Assembly (NCBI GenBank): GCA_024998815.1
Contig: JACEUQ010000002.1
Location: forward strand, 442,501 to 506,500
DNA: 64,000 nt
Direction: 5' to 3'
Source of the DNA: Opitutus sp.
GTDB taxonomy: Bacteria; Verrucomicrobiota; Verrucomicrobiia; Opitutales; Opitutaceae
A program made the translations under genes and the position numbers. The notes below the pieces were generated by a model. It had not been told where the DNA came from, searched no databases, and saw nothing but the letters and a program-made list of their open reading frames with translations. Below, one piece after another: positions 44,185-52,678 of the stretch; the first letter of the stretch is position 1; each line of letters opens with the position of its first letter.

Positions 44185-45413
44185 ACCACATCCTCTTCGT
44201 CGACGATGATCCGATGGTGCTCCGCGGGCTGCGGCGTGCGTTTAGCGAGCTTGAGGAGAGTTGGACGGCGGATTGCGTCAACAGCGGCGCGGAAGCCCTG
44301 CAAAAGCTCGCCGGCGGCCACTACGACGTGCTGGTGACCGACATGCGCATGCCCGGCATGAACGGCGCGCAACTGCTCGCCGAAGTCGTGCAACTGCGGC
44401 CCCAGATCGTGCGCATCGTGCTTTCCGGGCAGGCCGACCACGAGCTGCTGGTGCAGTGCGTGAACACCGCGCACCATTATTTTTCCAAGCCCTGCGACCC
44501 GGAGTTGTTGCGCACCACCGTGCAGCGCCTCTTCAATCTTGGCCAAGGCGTAGGCGACGACCGTACCCGCGGCTTGGTTAACCGACTGCCGCTGCTGCCG
44601 AGTCGGCCTGAGATTTACCAACGGCTGCTAACGGCCATCGCCGAGCCTAGCACCGACTTGGAATCGTTGGGCCGGCTGGTGGAATCCGACCAGGGCCTCA
44701 CGGCCAAAGTCCTCAAGTTGGCCAACTCCTCGTTTTTCGGCTTTGGCCATTCGGTGCGCAGCGTAGCCGATGCGGTGAGCCTGCTCGGCGTCGAGGTGTT
44801 GAAGTCGATGGTGCTGAGCGTGCAGGTATTCGATTTTTGCAAACACTCGACCCGGGCCGGCCTGTCGATCGAGCGGCTGTGGGCGCGCGCCCAGGCGACG
44901 GCGGCGGCGGCGCGGAGGATTGCCCACGAGGAAGGACTGCCGCGCGAGCAGCAGGAGGCGGCGTTCACGGCGGGTATTTTGCACAACTGCGGGCTGCTGG
45001 TGTTGGCGGAAAACCTGCCCGATCAAGTGCGCGCCGCCATCGCCCTGGCACGCAACCAGCACCAGCCGTTGTACAACGGCGAACTGCAAACCTACGGGTC
45101 AACCCACGCCGAGGTCGCCGGTTACGTGCTCGATTTGTGGGGGTTGCCCAAATCGATCGTTGAGGCGGTGGCCAGCCACCTGCGCGGCCCCGGCTTGCTG
45201 CCCGCCCCCGCGGGACAGGCCACCGCCACCGCACCGCTCGATACGCTCACCCTGTTGCATGTCGCCCATGGACTGGTCGGCGAGCGCCTGACCTCCATCG
45301 ACGGCATCGCCGAAACCGCGCTCGACCTCGCTCGCCTCGCCAGCCTCGGCATTGAAAGCCGCCTGCCAACCTGGCGCGCCTGCGTAGCCGAGACCCTGAA
45401 GCCCAATCCCTGA
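44181..45413 (+). CDS. response regulator with HDOD domain
   Basis: A 410-residue protein. Residues 1-125 are a receiver: MNHILFVDDDPMVLRGLRRA (acidic pair), VLVTDMRMPGMNGAQLLAEV (phosphorylation Asp), VLSGQADHELLV and HHYFSKPCDP (Lys). Residues 150-400 form an HDOD domain (SLGRLVESDQGLTAKVLKLA, SVADAVSLLGVEVLKSMVLS, AAFTAGILHNCGLLVLAENL), which lacks the full HD phosphohydrolase site. HDOD proteins relay signals in motility or cell-cycle control. It overlaps the kinase gene by 4 nt and has a close paralogue at 47134. Confidence 0.93.
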   Translation: MNHILFVDDDPMVLRGLRRAFSELEESWTADCVNSGAEALQKLAGGHYDVLVTDMRMPGMNGAQLLAEVVQLRPQIVRIVLSGQADHELLVQCVNTAHHYFSKPCDPELLRTTVQRLFNLGQGVGDDRTRGLVNRLPLLPSRPEIYQRLLTAIAEPSTDLESLGRLVESDQGLTAKVLKLANSSFFGFGHSVRSVADAVSLLGVEVLKSMVLSVQVFDFCKHSTRAGLSIERLWARAQATAAAARRIAHEEGLPREQQEAAFTAGILHNCGLLVLAENLPDQVRAAIALARNQHQPLYNGELQTYGSTHAEVAGYVLDLWGLPKSIVEAVASHLRGPGLLPAPAGQATATAPLDTLTLLHVAHGLVGERLTSIDGIAETALDLARLASLGIESRLPTWRACVAETLKPNP

Positions 45414-45440
45414 AGAACGGCCCCAAACAAAAGCCCAGAA

Positions 45441-45549
45441 CAACATCCGACATTCAACGCTCAACTTCCAACGTCCAACCGCCCCCCCCTTCGGCCTCCG
45501 CCTCTCCGCCCCTTGAACGTTGGATGTTCAATGTTGGATGTTGAACGTT
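45441..45549. repeat. inverted repeat of the AACGTTGGATGTTCAATG type, copy 1
   Basis: The right arm (45513-45549, 37 bp) is identical to 57675-57711. The left arm (CATTCAACGCTCAACTTCCA) is its diverged complement. It separates the two response-regulator genes. Confidence 0.9.
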
Positions 45550-45645
45550 CTCCCCGCCCCCAGCCCCCCTTCCCCCGCCCCCGTCCCCTTTCCCCGTCCT
45601 CCGCCCCTCCGTCCTCCGCAACCGCCCCCTTTTCCCCCCGCCCCC

Positions 45646-46800
45646 ATGTCCAATCTTATTCTAGCCGTTGACGACGAACCCCTGATCCTGCGCGCCTACC
45701 AACGCAGCCTTGGCGAGCAATTCACCCTCCACACCGCCGAAGGGCCCGCCGCCGCACTCAAAATGCTCGAGGCCGAGGAATACGCGGTCATCCTCACCGA
45801 CCTCAAAATGCCGGGTATGGACGGCGTGCAATTTCTCCAGGCCGCCCGTGCCCTGCGACCGGATACGGTGCGCCTGATGATCTCGGGCCACGCCGACATG
45901 GGCGACGCGCTCAACTCCATTAACCAGGCCGGTGTTTTCCGGCTCATGCTCAAGCCCTGCGCCCCGGAGCAGGTGGCCGCAGCGCTTAACGCTGGCCTTG
46001 AGCAGTACCGGCTGATCACCGCCGAGAAGCAGTTGCTGGAAGGTACGCTCAACGGCGCGATCCAGGCGCTCACCGACATCCTCAGCCTGCTCGATGCTGA
46101 GGCGTTTGGGCAGGCACAGCTGCGCCGCAGCTTGGCGCGTGAAGTCGCCCTGGCGCTCAAGCAGCCCACGTGGAGCTTTGAAATTGCCGCGCAGCTCGCC
46201 GAGATCGGCCGGGCGACATTACCCCCATCGGTCAACGAAAAGCTCAAAAACCATCAGCCGTTGTCGGCTGCGGAAACCAAACTGGTTGAACGCGTGCCGG
46301 AGTTTTCCAGCCGCTTGTTGCAACGCATCCCGCGCCTCGAAGCCGTGACGCAGGCAGTGCTTTACCAGGACAAGCATTTCAACGGGGCGGGTTACCCGGA
46401 GAACAAAATCGCCGGCGCGGCCATCCCGCTGGAAGCACGTGTGCTGCACGCAATCAAAGCGCTGCTAACGATCGTTCGCAAAGGCACCTCGCCCACCGAG
46501 GCGATCAGCTTGCTCAAGCAAGGACCCGAGCGCTATGAACCCGCGGTGGTGCTCGCGCTGTACGCCAGCGTGAAGGTCTTTGAGGCAGCGGCTAAACCCG
46601 TAACGACCAATGGCCTGACCGCCCCCAGCGCAGTAAGCTTGGCTAAACTGGAAGCGGGCATGACCCTGCGTGCCAACGTGACCACGCCCAACGGGCTGAT
46701 CTTACTCACCGCCGGCACGCGCCTAACCGAGGCGCACCTGCAACGGTTGCAGAATTTCGCCGAGATTAACGGCGTAACCGAACCCATCGCGATTGAATGA
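45646..46800 (+). CDS. response regulator with degenerate HD-GYP-like domain
   Basis: A 384-residue protein. The receiver (1-120) is complete: LILAVDDEPLILRAYQRSLG, VILTDLKMPGMDGVQFLQAA, MISGHADMG and RLMLKPCAPE. The C-terminal part follows the HD-GYP fold, and HFNGAGYPENKIAGAAIPLE keeps the GYP segment. The metal-binding HD is missing (AAQLAEIGRATLPP stands where HDIGK should be), so it probably cannot cleave cyclic di-GMP. I start at the ATG at 45646 after a long C-rich leader. It is in the same cluster as the two HDOD regulators. Confidence 0.85.
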   Translation: MSNLILAVDDEPLILRAYQRSLGEQFTLHTAEGPAAALKMLEAEEYAVILTDLKMPGMDGVQFLQAARALRPDTVRLMISGHADMGDALNSINQAGVFRLMLKPCAPEQVAAALNAGLEQYRLITAEKQLLEGTLNGAIQALTDILSLLDAEAFGQAQLRRSLAREVALALKQPTWSFEIAAQLAEIGRATLPPSVNEKLKNHQPLSAAETKLVERVPEFSSRLLQRIPRLEAVTQAVLYQDKHFNGAGYPENKIAGAAIPLEARVLHAIKALLTIVRKGTSPTEAISLLKQGPERYEPAVVLALYASVKVFEAAAKPVTTNGLTAPSAVSLAKLEAGMTLRANVTTPNGLILLTAGTRLTEAHLQRLQNFAEINGVTEPIAIE

Positions 46801-47133
46801 CGGCATTGGAGGACTGATCCGCCAAGGCCGAGCTGGATCTCGCCGTTCCCTTTTAGGCTTCTTTGGCGCTTCTGCCTAAACCCCAGGCTACCTACCATAA
46901 CTAAGCCACGCCCATCCGCTCCTACTTTGGTGTCCGTTCGTGTAGTTCGTGGGTAAAACGGCCGCCGCATAACCGCTGCTACCTCCCCACGGAACAGCGG
47001 GCTCCAACCCGAATCGATGCCGCGTCACATTTTAGGCGATTCCCCACTTAGTTAAAGGCCCCGTGTGCCGATAACTCTCCAACGCGGCCTCCCCTGCGAT
47101 GATTTTACCTTTGCTACTCCCCACCTGACGCCG
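46801..47133. other. intergenic region without gene
   Basis: Between two response-regulator genes I see no protein frame of normal composition. It contains TTTGGTGTCCGTTCGTGTAG with TTCGTGGGTAAAA, one arm of a further common dispersed repeat, and otherwise nothing recognisable. No clear promoter was found. Confidence 0.5.
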
Positions 47134-48333
47134 ATGAAACACATTCTTTTTGTTGATGATGAACAGCGGCTGATGGAAGGGCTGCGGCGAGCCTTTGACG
47201 ACCTTGGCGAAACCTGGAGCGTGGCGAGCGCAACGGGTGGCGACGAGGCGCTGCAAAAACTCGCCGCCGGTCCGTGTGATGTACTGGTGACCGACATGCG
47301 CATGCCGGGCATGAACGGAGCCGAACTGCTCGCTGTGGTCGCCCAACGCTACGCCCACGTCGTGCGCATCGTCCTTTCAGGCCAAGCCGACCAAACCCTA
47401 CTAGCGCAAAGCGTGAGCACCGCTCACCATTATTTCGCCAAACCCTGTGCCCCGAAGCAGTTGCGCGAAACCGTGCTCAACCTCGTTGGTTTGGGCGCAA
47501 AGGACAAAAACGTGAGCGCGGTGCTGATGGCCGACCGGCTTCCGCTTTTACCGAGCCAGCCCCTCGTTTACCGCCGTTTAGTGGCCGCTATCAACCAGCC
47601 CGGAACCGATCTGGAAACCCTCGCGCATTTGGTGGAGGCCGATCAGGGCCTCACCGCTAAAGTGCTGAAATTATCCAACTCCGCCTATTTCGGTTTCGGT
47701 CACACGGTGAACTCGGTGGCCGAGGCGGTGAACCTGCTGGGCGTCGAGCTCTTGAAGGCGTTGGTGCTGAGCGCGGAGATTTTCAATTTTTGCCATGATC
47801 CCGGCCGGGCGGGCATCTCCGTGGATCGGCTCTGGGCGCGGGCGCAAGCGTTGGGTTCGGCGGCACGGGCGATTGCCAAGGAAGAACGCCTGCCAGGGGA
47901 GTTACAGGAATGCGCCTTTACGGCGGGGCTGCTCCACAACTGCGGATTATTGGTCTTGGCCGCTAACCTGCCGGGTCCACTCAGCACGGCCATCGCCATG
48001 GCGCGAAACCGCCAGCAACAGCTCGACGAGTGTGAACGCCTCACTTACGGCACCACCTACGCTGAGGTTTCCGCCTATGTCCTCAGCCTGTGGGAATTGC
48101 CGACTTCGATCGTCGAGGCCGTGGGATCTCACCACACGGGTCCGGCGCTAGACGCCCCCGAACTGACCCTGCCCACCCTGCTACACGTGGCGCACATTCT
48201 TGTCGGCGAGCGGCAACCCGCGATCGACGGCGTACCCAACTCGCTGCTCAAACTCCCTCCCGCCTGCCTGCTCGCCCTTGAACCCCGCCTGCCCGTCTGG
48301 CGGGCCTTGCTGGCCGAACTCCCCCTGGCTTAA
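47134..48333 (+). CDS. response regulator with HDOD domain (paralogue)
   Basis: A 399-residue protein with the same plan as the one at 44181: receiver with MKHILFVDDEQRLMEGLRRA, VLVTDMRMPGMNGAELLAVV and HHYFAKPCAP, then an HDOD domain with LVEADQGLTAKVLKLSNSAY, SVAEAVNLLGVELLKALVLS and AFTAGLLHNCGLLVLAANLP. The two align end to end with only a few gaps, so they arose by duplication. No kinase directly precedes it, so the large PAS kinase may serve both. I start at the ATG at 47134. Confidence 0.92.
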   Translation: MKHILFVDDEQRLMEGLRRAFDDLGETWSVASATGGDEALQKLAAGPCDVLVTDMRMPGMNGAELLAVVAQRYAHVVRIVLSGQADQTLLAQSVSTAHHYFAKPCAPKQLRETVLNLVGLGAKDKNVSAVLMADRLPLLPSQPLVYRRLVAAINQPGTDLETLAHLVEADQGLTAKVLKLSNSAYFGFGHTVNSVAEAVNLLGVELLKALVLSAEIFNFCHDPGRAGISVDRLWARAQALGSAARAIAKEERLPGELQECAFTAGLLHNCGLLVLAANLPGPLSTAIAMARNRQQQLDECERLTYGTTYAEVSAYVLSLWELPTSIVEAVGSHHTGPALDAPELTLPTLLHVAHILVGERQPAIDGVPNSLLKLPPACLLALEPRLPVWRALLAELPLA

Positions 48334-48380
48334 CCGCAATGCCGTTAAGGCATGCTCTACCTCGAGCAATCGGCGTCGGA

Positions 48381-48502
48381 TCGAGAACGAGTAAGATTAA
48401 GAGAACGAGAACGATACGGAATTCAGCGGTGCCGCTGACGTGCCGATCGGTGGACGGGGATTGAATCGTTCTCGTTCTCTTACTCGTTCTCTTTCGTCAG
48501 GG
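48381..48502. repeat. dispersed long inverted repeat, family B, copy 3
   Basis: TCGAGAACGAGTAAGATTAA with GAGAACGAGAACGAT is answered by AATCGTTCTCGTTCTCTTAC and TCGTTCTCTTTCGTCAGGGA. It lies behind the second HDOD gene. The remaining 200 bp to feoA hold a short palindrome (GCCTTACAGGC) and the feo promoter. Confidence 0.85.
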
Positions 48503-48698
48503 ACTCGGGGGCGTTTCGGTTCGGTGTACTCGATTCCTTTGTTCGTATATTAATATTATAGCGCAACTTGCTTATCCCGAGATTTATCCGGGCCATGCCT
48601 TACAGGCATTAGGCTTAACCACGCAACTTCCACCGCCTCGCGCCCACGTAATCCGGCCCTTCCCTCGTCGCCCCCCTGCTCGGCCCCCATCCCGGCGC

Positions 48699-48728
48699 TT
48701 GACATTGAAACTGAGTCTCAGTCATAAC
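48699..48728 (+). promoter_or_regulatory. feo promoter with a probable Fur operator
   Basis: TTGACA (48699-48704), an 18-bp spacer and CATAAC (48723-48728) form a sigma-70-like promoter. The spacer contains the palindrome ACTGAGTCTCAGT (48710-48722), centred between -35 and -10, where a repressor would block polymerase. Dyads of this type serve Fur in several Gram-negative groups, and the genes behind it import iron. Transcription would start only a few bases before the ATG of feoA. Confidence 0.6.
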
Positions 48729-48741
48729 AACGCCTTCGCTT

Positions 48742-49002
48742 ATGCCCACCGACTCACGCTTACAGCGTCCGCGTATGACGCTCACCGAGATGCCCACTGG
48801 GGCGGCGGGGCGCATTCATGCGCTTAACGGCGCAGTGGAGGTGTGCCAGCGTTTGCGTGAAATGGGCTTCTGTGAGTCGGCGGTGGTGCAAAAAATCTCC
48901 GGCCAGAGCACGTTGCTGTGCCAAGTCTGTGGCATGCGGGTCGCCCTCGGCGAAGGGGTGGCCCAGCATATCACCGTCGAAATTATTCGCGGCGTGCGTT
49001 GA
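48742..49002 (+). CDS. feoA: FeoA-family protein (first of two)
   Basis: An 86-residue SH3-like protein: MTLTEMPTGAAGRIHALNGA, CQRLREMGFCESAVVQKISG, then MRVALGEGVAQHITVEI. The RLREMGF motif is the FeoA signature. It has three cysteines (VCQRL, GFCES, LLCQVCG), more than usual. FeoA acts in the cytoplasm with FeoB in ferrous iron uptake. It is the first gene behind the Fur-like promoter. The short gap to the second FeoA (72 bp) suggests one operon. Confidence 0.92.
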   Translation: MPTDSRLQRPRMTLTEMPTGAAGRIHALNGAVEVCQRLREMGFCESAVVQKISGQSTLLCQVCGMRVALGEGVAQHITVEIIRGVR

Positions 49003-49074
49003 GGCAACCGCCACTGGTTGCAATCGCCGCTCGCCCGCCCCCCGCCGCTCCCCCCCGACAGCCCCCCCTTTTTT

Positions 49075-49311
49075 ATGGCTGAGCTCACACCGCTTTCATC
49101 CCTTGCCGTTGGCGCCAGCGCCGTCGTCCGCGAATTCCCCAAGCAGGGCGTCGCTTTTCTACGCCTGCGCGAGATGGGGCTACTGCCCGGCACCTCCCTG
49201 ACCCTCGTGCGCACCGCGCCAATGGGCGACCCGCTCGAAATCAAGTTCCGCGGCTACAACCTCACCCTGCGCAAAACCGAGGCCGACTTTATCTTGGTCG
49301 AAGCGAAATAA
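49075..49311 (+). CDS. feoA: FeoA-family protein (second of two)
   Basis: A 78-residue SH3-like protein: TPLSSLAVGASAVVREFPKQ, FLRLREMGLLPGTSLTLVRT, APMGDPLEIKFRGYNLTLRK. The LRLREMGL...GT...R.AP.GDP.E....GY.L.LR pattern is the classical FeoA. It has no cysteines, unlike the first copy. Its start is ATG 49075. A 210-bp gap with a family B repeat separates it from feoB. Confidence 0.94.
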   Translation: MAELTPLSSLAVGASAVVREFPKQGVAFLRLREMGLLPGTSLTLVRTAPMGDPLEIKFRGYNLTLRKTEADFILVEAK

Positions 49312-49346
49312 GCCGGTCAGCGTAGTCCCACGCGCCGGCTCCTCCT

Positions 49347-49507
49347 CGTTCTCCTACTCGTTCTCTCCGCCGAATCCTTCGCCGAATCGTTCTCTTTCCT
49401 CTTTATCTTAATCTTTCGTCAGGGGTGCGTGCCCCGCCCGACAGCCACGACAACTGGCATCGGATTCCGGAGGGATAACGATAAAGATAACGAGGAAAGA
49501 GAAAGAT
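49347..49507. repeat. dispersed long inverted repeat, family B, copy 4
   Basis: TCGTTCTCCTACTCGTTCTC and, after an insertion, CTCTTTATCTTAATCTTTCG are answered by GGAGGGATAACGATAAAGAT and AACGAGGAAAGAGAAAGATC. It lies between the second feoA and feoB, ending 14 bp before the feoB start codon, so the stem could affect feoB translation. Confidence 0.85.
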
Positions 49508-49521
49508 CAGCTCCCGCCTCT

Positions 49522-51660
49522 ATGACGCCTCCCCTCCCTCCCTCCAAACCCGCGCCCTCCACCCGCGCCTCGGCTCCCGTTTACGGCCTGGTCGGCAATC
49601 CCAACTGCGGTAAATCCACTCTGTTTAACGCCCTCACCGGCCTGAAGCAGAAGGTGGGCAATTACCCAGGTGTCACCGTCGAGCGCAAGATCGGTACCGC
49701 TTACACCCAGCACGGCCAGCCGCTCACCCTGATCGACCTGCCAGGCACTTACTCGCTAGCCGCCCGCTCCCCCGACGAGGCCGTCACCCGCGACGTCCTC
49801 CTCGGCCGCCGTGCCGACACCGCCATGCCCGACCGCATCGTCTGCGTCGTCGATGCCACTAACCTAGAGCGCAACCTTTACCTCGTTCACCAGATCCTCG
49901 ACCTCGGTCGCCCGGTCATCCTCGTGCTCAACATGATCGATGTAGCCGAGGAACTGGGCATGCGCATCGACACCGCACGGCTCGAACAACTGCTCGGCAT
50001 CCCGGTGATCCCCTGCGCCGCCTCCAGCGGCCGCGGCGTCATAGAACTCAAACTCACCCTCAGCCGCTCCGACCTGCCGCTTTCCCGGCATGCTTGGGGC
50101 GTGCCCGCCGCCATCGCCCCCGCCGTCTCGGAGTTGCAAGCCTCGCTCCAGGAAAACGACGGCAAACCCCCGCTCATCGCCCGCGCCGAGGCCCTGCTGC
50201 TACTCACCGACCGCGACAGCGTACGTGTGGCCGGCTCCACTGCGCTCGCCACCCGCACCCAGGAAATCCTTGCGTCGTGGGAAAAACGCTGGGCCGCCGC
50301 CGGCACCGATTGGGCCGCCGAACTCGTTAACGCCCGCTACGAGAGCATCGGTAAACTCACCGCCGAGGTCGTCGGCCAGGACTCCGCCACCCCTGTCGGC
50401 CCCAGCGTGAGCGACCGCATTGACGCTTGGGTGACGCACCCCGTGTGGGGCTGGACGATCTTCGGCACGATCATGGCGGCAATGTTTTTGAGCATCTTTA
50501 CCCTAGCCGATATCCCCATGGGCTGGATTGAAAGCCTGATGGGCGTTCTGTCCACCTGGGTCAGCGGCCTAATCCCGGCCGGCGACCTGCACGACCTGGT
50601 GATCGACGGTGCCATCGCCGGCGTGCAAGGCGTGATCATCTTCCTGCCGCAAATCATCATCTTATTCTTCTTTATCGGCCTGCTGGAAAGCACCGGCTAC
50701 ATGGCGCGCGCGGCCTTTATCATGGACCGCATGATGAGCCGCGTCGGCCTCAACGGCCGCAGTTTTATCCCGCTGCTCGGCTCCTACGCCTGCGCGATTC
50801 CCGGCATCATGGCCACGCGCACCATTGAGCAACCCAAGGACCGCCTCGTGACCATCCTCGTGGCGCCGTTTATGAGCTGCTCGGCGCGCCTCCCGGTTTA
50901 CCTGCTGCTGATCGCCGCGATGGTCCCGACCAGCGAAGTGCCGCTGGGCACCAAGGTCGGCCTCATGTTGCTCATGTATTCGCTAGGCACCTTTGGCGCG
51001 TTTGGCTTCGCTTGGTTTTTCAAGAAAACCCTGCTGCGCAGTGCCCCGCCGCTGATGATTATGGAACTGCCGCCCTATCGTTTGCCACGCGTGCGCGACG
51101 TCGCCCAGCAAATGGCTGAACGCGCCGGCATTTTCGTCAAACGCGCGGGCACGGTCATCCTCGGATTGTCGATCGTGCTGTGGTTTCTCGCGACCTACCC
51201 GAAAGCCCCCGAAGGCACGCCCAAGGAACAAGCGCTGGCGCACAGTTTCGCCGGCCAGGCGGGACACGCGCTCGAACCGGTGATCGCACCGCTGGGCTTC
51301 GACTGGCGCATCGGCATCGGCTTGATCAACTCCTTTGCGGCCCGCGAGGTGTTTAACAGTGCGATGAGTGTGATTTTCGCAGTCGAAACCAGCGACGACG
51401 AGGAAGCCGACGCAGGCCACCTGCGCGACGCGCTGCAAGCGGCGGTGCGGACCGACGGCAGCAAGTTGTTCACGCCCCTAGTGTGCCTCAACCTGATGGT
51501 GTTTTACGTCTTCGCGATGCAGTGTTTGAGCACGGTCGCGGTGGTGAAACGCGAAACCAACTCGTGGCGCTGGCCATTGTTTCAACTCGCTTACATGACC
51601 GGTTTCGCCTGGGGCCTGTGCCTTGTCATTTATCAAGTCGGCCGCGCACTCGGGTACTAA
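49522..51660 (+). CDS. feoB: ferrous iron transport protein B
   Basis: A 712-residue inner-membrane Fe(II) transporter. The N-terminal GTPase has GLVGNPNCGKSTLFNALTGL (G1), YPGVTVERK (G2), LIDLPGTYSL (G3) and LNMIDVAEE (G4). The helical spacer follows. The membrane part has IIFLPQIIILFFFIGLLEST, MSRVGLNGRSFIPLLGSYAC and GIMATRTI (Gate motif), then RLPVYLLLIAAMVP and the second Gate region. The C-terminus ends with two helices (FQLAYMTGFAWGLCLVIYQV). I start at the ATG at 49522. It forms the feo operon with two FeoA proteins. Confidence 0.96.
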   Translation: MTPPLPPSKPAPSTRASAPVYGLVGNPNCGKSTLFNALTGLKQKVGNYPGVTVERKIGTAYTQHGQPLTLIDLPGTYSLAARSPDEAVTRDVLLGRRADTAMPDRIVCVVDATNLERNLYLVHQILDLGRPVILVLNMIDVAEELGMRIDTARLEQLLGIPVIPCAASSGRGVIELKLTLSRSDLPLSRHAWGVPAAIAPAVSELQASLQENDGKPPLIARAEALLLLTDRDSVRVAGSTALATRTQEILASWEKRWAAAGTDWAAELVNARYESIGKLTAEVVGQDSATPVGPSVSDRIDAWVTHPVWGWTIFGTIMAAMFLSIFTLADIPMGWIESLMGVLSTWVSGLIPAGDLHDLVIDGAIAGVQGVIIFLPQIIILFFFIGLLESTGYMARAAFIMDRMMSRVGLNGRSFIPLLGSYACAIPGIMATRTIEQPKDRLVTILVAPFMSCSARLPVYLLLIAAMVPTSEVPLGTKVGLMLLMYSLGTFGAFGFAWFFKKTLLRSAPPLMIMELPPYRLPRVRDVAQQMAERAGIFVKRAGTVILGLSIVLWFLATYPKAPEGTPKEQALAHSFAGQAGHALEPVIAPLGFDWRIGIGLINSFAAREVFNSAMSVIFAVETSDDEEADAGHLRDALQAAVRTDGSKLFTPLVCLNLMVFYVFAMQCLSTVAVVKRETNSWRWPLFQLAYMTGFAWGLCLVIYQVGRALGY

Positions 51661-51677
51661 ACCAAGACAGACCGAGT

Positions 51678-51766
51678 GTTAACCGCTAATGGACGCTAAT
51701 GACCGCTAATCCAGAAATAGGCCGGGCCGGAATTAGCGTCACTTAGCGTACATTAGCGGTTAAAAC
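51678..51766. repeat. inverted repeat of the GTTAACCGCTAATGGACGCTAAT type
   Basis: GTTAACCGCTAATGGACGCT and its diverged complement AGCGTACATTAGCGGTTAAA close a stem containing further ...GCTAAT... units. It lies between feoB and the small Cys-rich gene. Confidence 0.8.
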
Positions 51767-51835
51767 TCCGTTTCCGTCTCCGTTTCCGCCGCCCGGTCGG
51801 TTGCCTCAATCACCTTCGTAATCTAAGCTTCCACT

Positions 51836-51991
51836 ATGTTCACCGACTGGCAAACCCCGCTCGCCCTCTTCGTGGTCGCTGTGACGCTCGCCTTGCTGAT
51901 TCGCGGAGCTTGGAAAAAACGTCAAAAGCCCGGCTGTGGCGGCAACTGCGGTTGCCCCAGTCAGGACATAAAGAAGCAACTCAAGAAGTAG
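51836..51991 (+). CDS. FeoB-associated Cys-rich membrane protein
   Basis: A 51-residue protein: MFTDWQTPLALFVVAVTLAL with LIRGAW as a single membrane helix, then a basic segment (KKRQK) and PGCGGNCGCPSQDIKKQLKK. One helix followed by a CGGxCGC cluster is the pattern of the small proteins that accompany FeoB. They may chaperone iron or stabilise the transporter. It lies 175 bp behind feoB in the same direction. Its size makes it easy to miss. Confidence 0.8.
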   Translation: MFTDWQTPLALFVVAVTLALLIRGAWKKRQKPGCGGNCGCPSQDIKKQLKK

Positions 51992-52019
51992 CCGCGGCGC
52001 CCCGCCCCCACGCACCGCC

Positions 52020-52658
52020 TCAGCGGGCGGGAAGCGATTGGGTCAACTCCGCACCGAGCGCGTCCACACCGGCGCTGAGCGCAATCGCCAGCGCACCGAA
52101 ATCCTTGCCGTCCCAGGCCTGCTCAGGAGCGGTGAACGTCTTGCGCAGCACAATCGAGCCACCCACGGCCGCCTCGGTGACCTCGACCACCGCAACCAAC
52201 GAAGCGACGGTGCGTCCATCCACCCGGCGCTCACCCTCACAGCGGGAAATAATCACCGCCACGTCGTAATCCCGCACGACTTCGAAGGGGAATGGCTGCG
52301 TATACACGCGACTCACCTGCGGCGATGCCCCCAAGCGGTCCGCCAAGGCGTGCCCGATACTGGTGGCCAGCGGCTCCGCCCAACGCGAAAAACTGTGGTA
52401 CGTGATCTCATTGCCCGCTTCGCGAACAACCAAGTCCTTGCCGTTCAAATACGGGGCGATTTCGATGCGCTTCAAGCCGAGCACCAACGCCTTCTCGGCC
52501 TTGGCCGCTTGCTTCACGTCGGGCACGCCCCGGTTGAGCACGTAATAGCGCGTGGGATCGGACGAGGGCGCTGGCAACAGGGAGCACCCGGCCAGAGCCA
52601 GCACACAGAGGCTGATCATCGGCAGGCGGAGGAGGCGGAATGAGGCGGTAAAATTCAT
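52020..52658 (-). CDS. ABC-type transport auxiliary lipoprotein (PqiC-like)
   Basis: A 212-residue lipoprotein with signal peptide and lipobox (ISLCVLALAGCSLLPAP) and a DUF330/PqiC-type domain: TRYYVLNRGVP, then LVLGLKRIEIAPYLNGKDLV, NEITYHSFSRWAEPL, DVAVIISRCEG and LRKTFTAPEQAWDG. The family sits in the outer membrane and works with an MCE protein to move lipids between membranes. It is the last gene of the four-gene cluster. The start is ATG 52658, so it follows the MCE gene by 20 nt. Confidence 0.88.
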   Translation of the reverse strand: MNFTASFRLLRLPMISLCVLALAGCSLLPAPSSDPTRYYVLNRGVPDVKQAAKAEKALVLGLKRIEIAPYLNGKDLVVREAGNEITYHSFSRWAEPLATSIGHALADRLGASPQVSRVYTQPFPFEVVRDYDVAVIISRCEGERRVDGRTVASLVAVVEVTEAAVGGSIVLRKTFTAPEQAWDGKDFGALAIALSAGVDALGAELTQSLPAR

Positions 52659-52678
52659 CGACGTGGTAACCGTTAAAA

